From Vespa crabro (taxonomy: Eukaryota; Arthropoda; Insecta; Hymenoptera; Vespidae): a stretch of DNA of 64,000 bases. The stretch is from the NCBI RefSeq assembly GCF_910589235.1, contig NC_060970.1, forward strand, positions 310,001 to 374,000, read 5' to 3'. Below are positions 1 to 11,720 of this stretch, one piece after another. Position numbers and translations under genes: made by a program. Positions within the stretch are counted from its first letter, which is position 1; the number at the start of each line of letters is the position of its first letter. Under the pieces are notes generated by a model. That model saw nothing but the letters and a program-made list of their open reading frames with translations, had not been told where the DNA came from and searched no databases.

Positions 1-39
1 TTCTCTTTCTCGGCTGGTCCTCTGATATGCTCGGCTTCT

Positions 40-291
40 TTATTCCTGCGTTAGGAGTCTTGTAGCCTTCTTCACAGTTATTTCCCTCTTTCTCGTCTTC
101 TTGACGACCTCCGTATACTTGGTGCCTTCGGCCGTCATCGCCTCTTGCCTTGGTCTTTTGAAGCTTTCTTCAGGCAAATGCGGCGTGCTTGTGGCTACTC
201 CCTTAACTGCGCCAGAATTTGTTACAGAGTTTGCCCATGTGCTCTGAGAGACCCGAACGAATGTACACGATCCCTTATTGATCTTTGTTCA
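40..291 (-). pseudogene. Gag-like (ORF1) open frame, fragment
   Basis: An 83-codon open stretch runs between a TGA just upstream and a TAA at 40-42. The product is basic and hydrophilic, with a segment reading TKYTEVVKKTRKRE followed by a lysine-rich tail. This resembles the low-complexity basic linker of non-LTR retrotransposon ORF1 proteins. Beyond the stop, another frame continues with similar composition (PNAGIKKPSISEDQPRKR), suggesting a frameshift near position 50. There is no credible start codon except an internal ATG, so it is a broken piece. A host nuclear protein fragment is the alternative. Confidence 0.33.
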
Positions 292-555
292 AAATTTATA
301 CACCATCTCGCGGTTGTCAATGATCTTCTGTAGTTCTGGGATCCCTTGCTATGTCTCAATGTTTATGTTCGGCTGTCTAGTAATAGCTGCACTCATATTG
401 ACTAGGTGGAGTTTCGATAGAGCGAATTTCTCTATCTCTCGAACTTGTTGTGTCCCCTTCGCAGGCTGGATATGTGACATCAAGCCGGAGAGTCGCATAA
501 TCCCAAAGGCCCTGGCAGCCCATTGCCACTCTTCCAAGAGGCTTTCTTCACATCA

Positions 556-780
556 TACCCATCCTGCCGCTTTAGACACACAGCAAGCCAGTTCGCCTAC
601 CTGTGGTGCTCTTCCTGATGCATTATCCAGAGCTGGAGCCAGATTTCCTACGCCAAGCTCCAGGCAGTTGCTGGTTGACGACGGCAGGTTGCCTGCCCCA
701 CAACCATCTGACACCACCGAAGCGTGGGTGTACCATCCACGCTCTGTCTTGCCTTTCGCTGTATTATCCGTGATGAGAAT
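556..780 (-). pseudogene. Possible ORF1 N-terminal open frame, fragment
   Basis: This 75-codon minus-strand frame lies between TAA (781-783) and TGA (553-555). The translation is rich in Gly, Ala, Ser and Leu, with segments such as ASVVSDGCGAG and GNLAPALDNASG. It has the look of real coding sequence but no motif I can name. A second short frame (537-349) continues in the same direction, so the region may be one reading frame broken by frameshifts. The plus-strand ORF at 278-784 overlaps it and I treat that one as the shadow. Confidence 0.28.
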
Positions 781-991
781 TTAATTGAGGCCAGCACCCC
801 AAAGGAAAGGAAAGGTTGGGAAGGATGCTTGAGAGGGATAGAAAGGATAGAAAAAGATATGACAGAAGAACAAAGAAAGGAAAAACCGTACAAGAACATT
901 CACACAACATTCACACAGTCCCTTTTACTCGTCTCTTTCGACAAGTAAGGATTTCTGTGGGAATATTCTTCTTCCCGCTACCCACAGTGGG

Positions 992-1420
992 GAATGATAA
1001 TAACAATAATAATATCGATAATGATAATAATAAGAGTCATAATAATTATAATAATAATAACGATAATAACTATAATAATAATATCAATAACAATGAAAAT
1101 CACAATAATAAAGGTTATAGTGATAATAACGATTATAATAATTATTATGATAATAACGATAATTATAAGATCATCGATTGCTACGATAATAATGATATTA
1201 ACGATAATAACCATATTAATGACAATAATAACGATTACACAGTAATTATAATAATAAGAATTAAAAAGTTAATAACTATAATAATAATAATAATTATAAT
1301 AATAATAACAAAAATAACGATAATTACGATTATAAGTATAATAATGATAATAACCATAATAACGATAATAACGATAATAACGAAAATAATTTTAATAACG
1401 TTAATATTAATAGTAAAATA
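992..1420 (+). repeat. Trinucleotide-phased AAT/ACG array, short block
   Basis: The block is made almost wholly of AAT units with ACG, ATG and ACA variants (for example ATAATAACGATAAT). It has the same composition and strand orientation as the giant array starting at 11022. It separates the left retroelement fragment from the 68-bp satellite and holds no gene. Long Ile or Asn frames here are phase artefacts. Confidence 0.9.
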
Positions 1421-4400
1421 GAGGGATTGTTTCCTGGTCCGAAACTCCGATTGGATCGAAAGGATCTCGCATAATTATTCATCGCCAAGTCGGAATATTT
1501 TCAAATCCGACACTCCCATTGGTTCTCAAACCACTCGCATAAATTTTCCTCGACCATTCGGAGTATTTTTTTGTCCGACTGTTGCTTTGGTTTGAGAAGC
1601 ACTCGCATAAATTTCCCTCGACTATTCGGAGTATTTCCAATTACGGAAGTCACATTTTTACGAGGGCCACTCTCATCACGTTTCCTAGAATTGTAAGAAA
1701 GTGTCTAAATCCGACAGTCAAATTGGTTCGAGTAGCTGTCTCATATCTTTCCCTGAACTAATCGGTTTCTTCCAAGTTCGAATGTCGCGTTCTATCGATA
1801 GACACTCGTATAACTATCTCTTGTTTAGTCGGAATATTTCCAATTCCGATAGCCGCATTTGTTCGATTGGCACTCCTTTAAATTTGCCACGAATATTGGG
1901 AATGTTTCTAGGACCGACAATCATATTCATTCGAGATGCACTTGTGTAATTATCCCTGTACTAGCCCGAATTTTTCAAGTTCGATAGTTGCTTTGGTTCG
2001 ACTAGCACTCTTATATCATTCTTTGGACCAGTCGGAATATTAATAGGTCCGACAGCAGCATTGGTTCGAGTGGGACACCCACAAATTTACCTCGTCTTGT
2101 TGGAATATTCCAAGTCGCACAATCGTATTCGTCCGGGAGGCACCCGCATAAATTATCCTCTATGAGTCGTAATATTTTCAAGTCCGACAGTCTTAATGTT
2201 TCGAGAAGCACTCGCATAGCTTTCCCACGAACTGTCGATATATTTCCAAGTTCGGCAGCCGTTTATGTTCCAGAGTCTCTCGCATAAACTACTCTCGACT
2301 AGTCGGTATTTTTCCAAGTCCTTCAGCCGTATTGGTATGAGAAACACTCGCGTAAATTTCCCTTGACTAGTTGCAATATATTTAAGTCCGACAGTTGCAT
2401 TGATTTCCAAGCCACTCGCATAAATCTACATCGACTATTCGGAATACATCCAAGTCGGACTGTCGCTTTGGTTAGTGTGGCTCCCGCATAACTTTACCCC
2501 GACTAGTTGGAATTTTTCAAAGTCCGCCAGCCGTATTTGATCGAGAGGCACTCGCATAACATTCATTCTTCTAGTCGGAATATTCCTTACTTTGACAGCC
2601 GCATTGGTTCGAAATGCACTCACTTATATATCCTTCGAATAGTCAGATTATTTCTAAGTCCGACACCCACATTGGTTCGAGAAGCACTCGCTTAAATTTC
2701 TTTCGACTAGTCGGGAGGTTTAAGAACCAGAAAGCCGCAATTTTTTGAAACGCACCCGAATAACATTCCCTCCACTAGTCGTTATATCTCGATATCTGGC
2801 AGCCGCATGGGATCGAGACCCACTCGCATAACTCTCCCTTATCTAATCGTAATATTTCCAAGCCCGAATGCCGCATTGATTCGAGAGACACTCGTATATC
2901 TTTACCCCGACTAGTAGGAATATTTCAATGTCCGACAGCTGCATTTGATCGAGAGGCTTTCGCATAACATACACTCGACAATTCGGAATATTTTTTATTT
3001 CACCAGCCACATTGGTCCGAAATGCACTCGCATAACTATATCTCGACTATTCAGACAATTTCCAAATGTGATAGCCACATTGGTTTGAATGGCACTCCCA
3101 TAAATTTCCTTCAACCAATCCGAATATTTCCAAGTCTGTCAATCGCATTGTAACACAAATCATTCGCATAACATTTCCTTGACTAGTCCTAATATTTCGA
3201 AGTCCGACAACCTCATTGATACCAGAGTCACTGGCATAACTTACCCTAACAAGTCGGAATATATCCAAGTCCATTGGTTTCAGAGGAAATAGCATTTCTT
3301 TCTCCTGAATTTTCGGATTATTTCCAATTAAGACTCTCACAATTGGTCGGGAGTCACCTGCATATTTTTCACTCGACTAGTCGGAGAATTTCCAAGTTCG
3401 TCAGACGCATTAGTTCGAGAGTCTCTCGCAAAACGTTCCGTCGACTTGTAGGAATATTTCCAATTCCGATAGTTGCATATGATCCAGAGTTACTCGCATA
3501 ACATTCCACTGACCAGTTATTTCCAAGTCAGACTGCCGCATTGGTTCATAAGTTATATGCATAACCTCGTTCAAAAACGCTGGAAATTTCCAAGTTAGAA
3601 TGCCGTACCGGTTCGATAGTTACTCGCATAATTTTCCAACAACTAGGAATATTGTTATGAACGACGGCCGAATTGGTTCGATAGGCACACGCATTACTAT
3701 GCCTTGACTATTCGGAATATTTCGAAGTCTGACAGCCGCATTGTTTCGGTAGACACCCGCATAACTTTCTCTCGTCTGTTCCGAATATTACCAAGTCCGA
3801 CAGTCGCTTTGTTTAGAGTGGAAGTCGCATAACATAACCTCGCCTATACGGAATAATTTCATGCCAGACGGTCGCATTGGTTCATATTTCACTCACATTG
3901 CTCCCTCGTCAAGCTGAAGTATTTCCAAGTTCGACAGTCGAATTGGACCGACAGGCACTCACTTAACTTTTCCTCGACACTCGGAGTATTTAAGCATAAC
4001 ATTCCCCCGACTAGTTGCAATATTTCCAAGTCTGGTATTCGCATTGGTTTCAGAGGCACTCGCATAGCTTTCTCTCGTCTAGTCGGAATTCTTCCAAGCC
4101 AGGAAGTCGCATTGCTTCGAGAAGAACTCACCTAACTTTCCCTCGAATAGTAGTAATTTATCCAAGCTCGTCATTCGGATGGGATCAAAGGTAACCCGCA
4201 AAACTTTCCCTCGTCCAGTAGTAAAATTTCCAAGCTCGTCATTCGGATTGGATTAAAAGTCACTTTCATAACTTTCTCTCTTGTAATCAGGATTTTTGCA
4301 AGTCCGACAGTCGATTATATATATGGGGTAGTCGCATAACTTTCCATAGACAAGGACTTTGTTTCAAACCCCACAGCCCCATTGATTCCAAGTCTCTCGC

Positions 4401-5437
4401 ATAGTTCTCACCATACTGGTCGGGATATTTCCAATTTCGGGATATTTCCAAATTGGTTTGATAGGCACGGCATAACTATCCCCTAAGAAATTGGAATATT
4501 TCCATGTTCGACAGTCACATTGAATCAAAATCACTCGCATAATTCTCCCAAGAATTATCGGAATATTTCCATTTCCGTCAGTCGCATTGTTTGGAGAGGC
4601 AATCACATAAGTTTCCGTCGACTCGGAGGATTTTTTCCATGTCCGACAGGCGCATTGGTTTACATATAATTCGCCTAACTCTCCCCCGAATTGTAGGTAT
4701 CTTTCCAAGTCCTTTTAGTCTGAGTGGCTTTAGTTTAATTGGCTTTAGTTTGAGTGGAACTCTCATGAGCTTCCTTTGACCAGGCAGAATATTTCTTGTT
4801 CCAACAACCGTAGTGTTCCGTTATCCAGTCACGTAACTTTCTATCGAATAGATAGAATACTTCCAATTGTGACAGGCAAATTGTTTCGAGAGGCACTCGC
4901 ATAACTATCTATCGATTAAGAGGGTCATATCCAAGTCCCACAGTCGTAGTTGGGCGCGTGGCATTCTCATAATGTTCCATAGACTAGTCGGAATGATACC
5001 AAGCCCGACAGCCGCATTGTTTCAAGAGGTAGTAGCGTATTATTCCCACCAATAGTTGGGTAATTTTCAAGTGTGACAGCAGCATTGGATCAAGAGGCAT
5101 TCGTTTAACTTTACCCCGACTAGTTGCATCATTTACATGACTTAGAGCCATATTTTTTGAGAAGCACACTTATATATTTCCCTGGACTAGGAGGGATATT
5201 TACATGATGGGCAGTCGCGGTAGTTAGAATGTCACTCGTATAAACTCTCCATCAACTAGTTGGAATATTTCCAAGTCCGAAAGCCGTATTCATTTGGGAG
5301 GCACTCGCTTATCACTCCTCAATTTTATGTGATATTTCCAAGTATGACAACCGAATTGGATAAAGGCGCACTCGAATACCTTTCACTCAGGTCGGAATAT
5401 TTCAAAGTCCGTGAGTTGCACTGAATCTAGTGGGTAT
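1421..5437 (+). repeat. 68-bp tandem satellite, array 1
   Basis: There are about 59 diverged head-to-tail monomers. The CGG-A-TAT core recurs at 1491, 1559, 1627, 1695 and 1763, a 68-bp step. Reading a consensus in order gives ACTTTCCCT, CGACTAGTCG, GGAATATTTCC, AAGTC, CGACAGTCG, CATTGGTT, CGAGAGGCACTCG, CATA. Four of those words are perfect or near-perfect dyads. By eye monomers differ at many sites and carry small indels, which indicates an old array. Short ORFs of 60-115 codons on both strands are shadows with no shared reading frame. I see no gene. Confidence 0.93.
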
Positions 5438-6083
5438 TGTTACATCTCGCGAGAAGCGACGTATGTAAATAATAATAAAAAAAAGGGGAATAACATATGT
5501 GAACTATAGTATAAATGAAAGATTAATAGAATATCTATCTTAAGTAAAGGGGATCAACCTTCAAAATTCATATAGCTCATTTGAAGACTAAATATTCAAA
5601 ATATCGATAATTTTACCACTAGCAATATTAGCTAAGATACCTTATAAATACATGTTACTACTAGCACCTTCTTATTAATAATACATAAAAACACTTAAAA
5701 GAATAATAATAATTAGCTAACAAATCGGGACCTATGTAAAAAAAAATATACACATATACATGCAACCCTGTAATAAAATAAACAATTACCCTAATGAATT
5801 AATGTTCAACAACCTTGGGAAATTAATGCGAGAAATTTCTTTAAATAAATGTAATAAATAATTGCAAGATATACATATCGATTATGGCGAGACGACATCC
5901 GGTGATATGGATTTTAATATCCTGCGTTCCAAGAATTTAGAGCAACGATATCGACATCATTTTCGGAACCACACCTGCTAATAACAACATTCCAGGGACT
6001 AAGAATTCCGAGAATTCCGGTGATAAGCACAGAGAGAACGCAATACTTGGAAGAGGTAATAAAGGAACGCTTGCATTGCTCTG

Positions 6084-6167
6084 CTCTACCACTACCGTAC
6101 TTCGGCGGCAAGCTCGAGCGGCGCATCCCACCACTACCGCACTTAGGCGGCAGGCGCGAGCGGCACA
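6084..6167 (+). repeat. 42-bp direct repeat, two copies
   Basis: Two adjacent 42-bp units (6084-6125 and 6126-6167) share ACCACTACCG, ACTT, GGCGGCA and CGAGCGGC with a few substitutions. They lie just upstream of the CRE-like and initiator-like words. Tandem GC-rich units upstream of a start site are common in LTR U3 regions and in promoters. Confidence 0.75.
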
Positions 6168-6176
6168 CATGCGCAG

Positions 6177-6228
6177 TGACGTCAACCGGACTTGCCCTAG
6201 GAGAAACAAAGAGCGTCGTCAGTCAGTC
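6177..6228 (+). promoter_or_regulatory. Promoter-like core: CRE palindrome and initiator-like repeats
   Basis: A perfect TGACGTCA palindrome (6177-6184) is the consensus CREB/ATF site. About 35 bp downstream lies TCAGTCAGTC (6219-6228), matching the insect initiator word TCAGT. An AATAAG word follows at 6248-6253. No TATA box lies at the usual spacing. Together with the GC-rich direct repeat upstream this resembles the TATA-less promoters of insect LTR elements and some host genes. Function is inferred from motifs only. Confidence 0.35.
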
Positions 6229-6659
6229 ATCGCTCGCAGCCTTACTCAATAAGTCGCAAGCTCCTCGACTTGAGCCTTAAGCAGTCATTATCCAACTTAG
6301 AATTTTACACTATAATTTATCTTTGTCAATTAAATAAGTTAGAACCCTTCAATTGAAATTAAAATTAAATTTTTTAACTATAAAATAACCGCGTTCGCGT
6401 GCGGAATATCATCCAAATGTGTAATTATTCAGTGTACTTTAGTGAAACATTTAATACATCATTAAAATTGTTATTTTTAACCAGTGCGTGATTTCTTTAT
6501 ATCCATACATTCATCCATCCTTATTGCTCGGTGAAGACGAACCGCACGAGTATCCTCCTATAATATTGTCGTTTCGGTTAGGACGCTCCGCACAGACGAC
6601 ACTTTTCTCTTTCTCTCCTACTTCCAATCAAACACCTCTTCCAAAGACTTGCCCTCCTA

Positions 6660-7043
6660 ATGCCGAAGGTACGTCGCTGTGGCAGAAAATATCAACTACG
6701 TCGTCTGTTAAAGGAACTTTACCACGAAACCGAAATTTATAACGATACATTGGGTGCGGAATTAATTGAGGAAGAGAAAGAAAATTTTCCCTCATTCCAC
6801 CTGATTCAGCTGCAGCTCTTTAGAAGGTGAGTGCCTCTACTGGACCTTCCGATTTTGTATCCTAGGACCCCCAAATATCTGGAAATAAGGCTCCACCATC
6901 AGCTTGGATTGTCTTCCCAAGTGGTATGTGAGCATTTGAAATATCGATTCGACACTCTGTTCGGTTCCAATCCCGAGCCAATTGAATTGCACAGGCTGGT
7001 AAGGGCCGAAAAGGACACAAATCACCCGCAAGGGTCGGAATAG
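6660..7043 (+). pseudogene. Unrecognised coding relic, one frame broken by TGA
   Basis: ATG at 6660 opens a 56-codon frame starting MPKVRRCGRKYQLRRLLKEL, with an acidic middle (GAELIEEEKE). It stops at TGA 6828-6830. The same frame then stays open for 70 more codons to 7043, including CEHLKYRFDTLFGSN and PIELHRLVRAEKD, so the whole looks like one coding stretch with a single nonsense codon. The TGA lies inside AAG|GTGAGT (6825-6833), a near-consensus 5' splice donor, so this could instead be a true exon end. Basic then acidic composition would suit a small gag N-terminus. I do not recognise the family. No homologous second copy is in the window. Confidence 0.35.
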
Positions 7044-7085
7044 CATACTTACTTTGAAGTTAGCTCTATTAAAGTACATAGCTTG

Positions 7086-10000
7086 TGAGACGTATAAGTA
7101 TCTCGTGACATTTTCTCGCCCAGATGGAATATTTCTAGGATCGACTGTCACATTGATTCCTGATGCACTCGTATAGCATCTTCTCGTATAGTCGGAATAT
7201 TTCAAAACCAACAATCGCAGTGGTGCGATTGACACTCTCAAAATTTTATCTTGACTAGTCGTAATATCTAATGTACGTCAGTCGATTTGGTTCTAAAGAT
7301 ACTCGCATAACTTTCAATCGAATAGTAGGGATACTTCCAATTCCGAATGTCGCATAAATTCGAGAGGTACTCGCAAAACTTTCTCCCGGCTAGACGGGTT
7401 ATTTCCAATTACGAAAACCGCATAGGTTCCAGTGGTACCAGCAAAACTTTCTGTCGACTAGTCGGAATATTTCAAAGTCCGACAGTTGTATTCGTTCGAG
7501 TGGCACTCGTATAACTTTCTCCCGTCTATTCGGAATATATCTAAGATCGACATTAGCAATGTTGCGTTAGGATCTCTCACATTTTTCTCTTGACTAGTCG
7601 TTATATTTCTAGGTACCACAGCCACTTTAGTTCCAAAGGAACTTGCATAACTTTCCGTCGAACAGACGAAATATTTCTAATTATGAAAGTCGCATAAGTT
7701 CGAGAAGGACTCGCTAAACTTTCCCACGACTAGTCGGAATATTTCCAAGACTGACAGTTGCATTGTTTTAAGTGGCACTTTTATAATATTCTCTCGACCA
7801 GTCGGAATATTTCTAAGTTTGATAGTCGCATTGTTTCGAACGGCACTCACATATCTTGCCCTCGATTAGTATTTATAGTGCTAGATCCGACAGTCGCATT
7901 GAATCGAGAGGCTTTCGTATAACTATCCCTTCACTAGTCAGAATATTTTCAAGTGCGACAGTTGCATTAATTAGTGTAGCACACGTAAACCTTTCACTCG
8001 ACTAATCGGAATTTTTCCAAGTTCAAATGTCGAATTGGTTCCAGAGGAATCTGCATAGCTTTCCTTCGAATAGTCGGAATATTTCCAAATCCGGCAGTCG
8101 CATTAGTTTACACGAGACTCGCATAAATTTCCGTCGAATTCTCCAAATATTTCCTAGTCCGATGGCCATTTTGGTTTCCAGTGTCACTCGCATAATATTC
8201 CCTCCACTACTAGTCCAATCCACTTTACTTTCAAATCTGACTGCCACATTGGATCGAAATACTCGCTCATAACTTATCCTCGACTCCTCGGAATATTTGC
8301 AAAACCATCAAACGCGTTGTTTACAGTTACTCGAATAACTTTCCCTCGATTGGTATTTCCTAAACCGGCAGCAGTATTAGTTCGAAAGGCACTCGCATAA
8401 CTATCAACTGCCTAGTAGGAGTATTTCCAAGTCCGATATCATCATTGGTTCCAGAGGTAATCGCACAACTTTCCCTCGACTAATCGGGATATTTTCACGT
8501 CCTCCCTTCGTTTTGGTTCACAAGTTACTCCCATAATTATCCATCGATTAGTCGGAATATTTCCATTCTCCAGCCGCTTTGTTTTGTGAGGCAATAGCAT
8601 AGTTTTCTTTCGTTATGTCGGTAAATTTCCAAGACCAATAGTCGAATTGGTTCATAGATCGCTCGCATAAGTTGCCTTCGACTCTTCGATGTTCTACCAA
8701 GACCGTTAGACGCTTTCTTTCGTGTGGCAGTCCTATTGACGCATTAGTTCGAGAGGCATTCCCATTACATTTCCTCGACTAGTCGAACTATTAGCTAGTC
8801 CGACAGTCCCAGTGGGCTCATAAGTAACCCGCATAACTATTCCTCGACTAGTCGGAATATTTCCAAGTGCGATAGTAGCATTTGTTCGACTGGCACTAGT
8901 GTAACATTCCCGCGAATAGACGGAATATTCTTAAATCCGACGCGTTGTTAGGAAATCCACTTGTATAATTTTCCGTTGAATAGTGAGAATATTACCAAGA
9001 CCAATAGTAACGTTGATTCGCAAGTCAATCGCATAATTTTCTTTAGAGAATGAGGAATATAACTTGTTCCGACAGTCGCAACGGTTGGAGAGGCACTCGC
9101 ATAACTTTCCCTCGACCAGTCGGAAAATTTCCAAGTCCGACTGTCGCGTTTGTTCGTGAGACTACCCCATATCTTTGCTCGACTAGTTTGAATAATCCTA
9201 AGTCCTATAGTCGCATTGATTGGAGAGGCACTCACACTTCCTTTCCTCCACTAGTCAGAATATTTGTAGATGCGAGAGTCGCATTAGACGGAATATTTCC
9301 AAGTACGTAATTCGCATTGCTTCGAAAGACAATCGCCTAACTTTCACTTGATTAGTCGTATTGTTTACAAGACTGACAGCTGCATTTGTTCGAGTAACTC
9401 TCGTATAACTTTCCCTCGTTTAGTGGGAATATTACCAAGTGCGACAATCGCATGATTCGAGAGACACTCACGTAACTTTCCCTTCAGTTGTCGAAATATT
9501 TCTAACATCGATAGTCACATTGGATTGAAATGCACTCACATAACATTCCATCGTATAATCCGAATATTTCTATATCCGAGAGATGTATTAGTTCAAAATT
9601 CACTCGCATGTCTTTCTTTCGAATAGTCGGAATATTTCCTAGTGCAATAGTAGCATTGTAGCGTGCGGCGCACGCAAAAGTTTCGATCGACAAGTCGAAA
9701 TTTTTCTAGGTCTGATTGTCGCAAAGGTTTGGGAGGTACCCGCATAACGTTCCCTCTACTGGTCGTAATGATTCTAAGGACTACAGTCGCACTTGTTCGA
9801 GAGACAGTCGAACAACATTCTGGACTAGACAGAATATATCCAAGTCCGACTTTCGCAATGTTGGTATAGTCACTCGCATAACTTTCCCCGAGAAGTCGGA
9901 ATATTTCCAACCACGACAGTCGCAATTGTTCAAGTGTCCCCCGCATAACTTTCCCAGACCTGTCGGGTTATCTTCAAGTCTGACAGACGCATTAGTTCAA

Positions 10001-10102
10001 GAGGATTTTGCATAACTTTTCCTCTACTGGTCAGAATATTTTCAGCTACGAAGGTCGCAGTGGTTCGTGAGTAAATTGCATAGCTTACACTCGACTAGTC
10101 GG
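7086..10102 (+). repeat. 68-bp tandem satellite, array 2
   Basis: About 44 further monomers of the same 68-bp family and orientation as 1421-5437 continue the array after the insertion. The array ends at about 10102 in the middle of a monomer: CTAGTCGG runs directly into ATAATAACA, so the trinucleotide array begins where the monomer core would read AATATT. Well-preserved monomers occur near 7440-7500, 8820-8880 and 9100-9140. Confidence 0.92.
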
Positions 10103-10342
10103 ATAATAACAATAATAATAAAAAGAATAATAACGATAATAATGATAATAACGATAATAATTATAGCAATAATAACGATTTTAACGTTAATAACGATAGT
10201 AATAATAATATTAATAACGATAATAACAATATCAAGGATAATAATAATAATGACGTTAATAATAATAATTAGATTAGAGATATTAACGATAATAAAAACA
10301 ATAATAATTATAACAATAATAATAATAATAATAGAATATTAT
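10103..10342 (+). repeat. AAT/ACG array inside the first duplicated unit
   Basis: These 240 bp of trinucleotide-phased array are followed by the duplication joint and then 68-bp satellite again from 10343. It is the same stretch as 11022-11255. No gene is present. Confidence 0.9.
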
Positions 10343-11021
10343 TGGGAATATTACCAAGTGCGACAATCGCATGATTCGAGAGACACTCACGTAACTTTCC
10401 CTTCAGTTGTCGAAATATTTCTAACATCGATAGTCACATTGGATTGAAATGCACTCACATAACATTCCATCGTATAATCCGAATATTTCTATATCCGAGA
10501 GATGTATTAGTTCAAAATTCACTCGCATGTCTTTCTTTCGAATAGTCGGAATATTTCCTAGTGCAATAGTAGCATTGTAGCGTGCGGCGCACGCAAAAGT
10601 TTCGATCGACAAGTCGAAATTTTTCTAGGTCTGATTGTCGCAAAGGTTTGGGAGGTACCCGCATAACGTTCCCTCTACTGGTCGTAATGATTCTAAGGAC
10701 TACAGTCGCACTTGTTCGAGAGACAGTCGAACAACATTCTGGACTAGACAGAATATATCCAAGTCCGACTTTCGCAATGTTGGTATAGTCACTCGCATAA
10801 CTTTCCCCGAGAAGTCGGAATATTTCCAACCACGACAGTCGCAATTGTTCAAGTGTCCCCCGCATAACTTTCCCAGACCTGTCGGGTTATCTTCAAGTCT
10901 GACAGACGCATTAGTTCAAGAGGATTTTGCATAACTTTTCCTCTACTGGTCAGAATATTTTCAGCTACGAAGGTCGCAGTGGTTCGTGAGTAAATTGCAT
11001 AGCTTACACTCGACTAGTCGG
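10343..11021 (+). repeat. 68-bp satellite in the second duplicated unit
   Basis: About ten monomers form the second copy of 9424-10102, nearly identical base for base. They contain no gene; the ORFs here are duplicates of those at 9502-10015. Confidence 0.9.
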
Positions 11022-11089
11022 ATAATAACAATAATAATAAAAAAAATAATAACGATAATAATGATAATAACGATAATAATTATAGCAAT

Positions 11090-11720
11090 AATAACGATTT
11101 TAACGTTAATAACGATAGTAATAATAATATTAATAACGATAATAACAATATCAAGGATAATAATAATAATGACGTTAATAATAATAATTAGATTAGAGAT
11201 ATTAACGATAATAAAAACAATAATAATTATAACAATAATAATAATAATAATAGAAACCATAATAACGATAATATCGATAATAATGAAAGTATTAATAACG
11301 ATAATGACGATAATAATAATAATAACGATAATAACGATAATTACGAGAATGACGATAATATTAATAACGATAATAACGTTAATAACGTAAATAACAATAA
11401 AAATAATAATAATAATAATAATTACGATAAAAATATTAAAGATAATTACGATAATAAAGATAATAAAATTTATAATAATAAAGATAACAATATTAACAAT
11501 AATATCGATAATAACGATAATAAAAATAATAATAGTAATAGCAATAATAACGATAATAACGATATTAACGATAATAGCGATGATACTAATAACGATAATA
11601 ACGATAATAAAGATAATAATTCTTAGAATAATATGTATAACATTGATACTAACGTTAATAACGATAATGCTAATAACAATAATAACGATAATGACGTTTA
11701 TAATGAGAAGAACTATAATA
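11090..11720 (+). repeat. Higher-order block A, copy 1
   Basis: It contains, in order, AACGATTTTAACGTTAATAA, GACGTTAATAATAATAAT, and a non-trinucleotide landmark TTCTTAGAATAATATGTA followed by TAACATTGATACTAACG (11620-11655). The same words recur in the same order near 17590, 22200 and 43460. The start overlaps the second unit of the 913-bp duplication. Confidence 0.7.

Larger units (their letters stand above)
1..992 (-). mobile_element. R1-clade-like retroelement fragment, 5' portion
   Basis: This is non-repetitive sequence of ordinary base composition that ends abruptly at about 992 against trinucleotide repeats. Read on the minus strand it holds two ORF1-like open stretches (780-556 and 291-40) and a 5' leader-like segment (990-784) without long open frames. 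The leader begins with a small dyad, CCCAC-A-GTGGG (981-991). The orientation matches the two certain R1-clade copies at 57113-60815 and 62782-64000, so I infer the 5' part of a related element, its 3' part lying left of the window. No endonuclease, RT or zinc knuckle is visible here, so the family assignment rests on context and on gag-like composition only. Confidence 0.42.
5438..7085 (+). mobile_element. Foreign insertion in the satellite, possibly an LTR-element fragment
   Basis: The satellite stops inside a monomer at about 5437 and resumes at about 7086 near the same monomer position, so this segment was inserted. It starts TGTTACAT, typical of a 5' LTR edge. It continues through about 600 bp of AT-rich sequence, a GC-rich block (6050-6260) with promoter-like words, a second AT-rich stretch, and an ORF beginning at 6660. 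No tRNA primer-binding site, second LTR or target-site duplication is recognisable. Alternatives are a captured promoter and first exon of a host gene, or another transposon class. There is no gene between 5438 and 6050. Confidence 0.4.
9424..11255 (+). repeat. Tandem duplication of 913 bp across the satellite/AAT boundary
   Basis: Positions 9424-10336 are repeated at 10343-11255 (constant offset 919), separated by the 6-bp filler TATTAT (10337-10342). Each unit carries about ten 68-bp monomers followed by about 235 bp of trinucleotide array. I found one substitution (AAAAGAAT at about 10116 versus AAAAAAAT at about 11035) and no indel, since the offset is the same at both ends. This is far more alike than any neighbouring monomers, so it is either a very recent event or an assembly duplicate. 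Confidence 0.93.

Noticed and set aside
278..784. Plus-strand ORF of 168 codons
   Set aside because: It overlaps minus-strand ORF1-like frames in a fragment whose context is minus strand. It has no recognisable motif and changes composition along its length.
1421..5437. CRISPR-like array
   Set aside because: Units are contiguous 68-bp tandem monomers without unique spacers, in eukaryotic repeat-rich DNA.
1701..10934. Short ORFs of 60-134 codons in the 68-bp satellite
   Set aside because: 68 is not a multiple of 3, so no frame is kept across monomers, and the ORFs occur on both strands with unrelated products.
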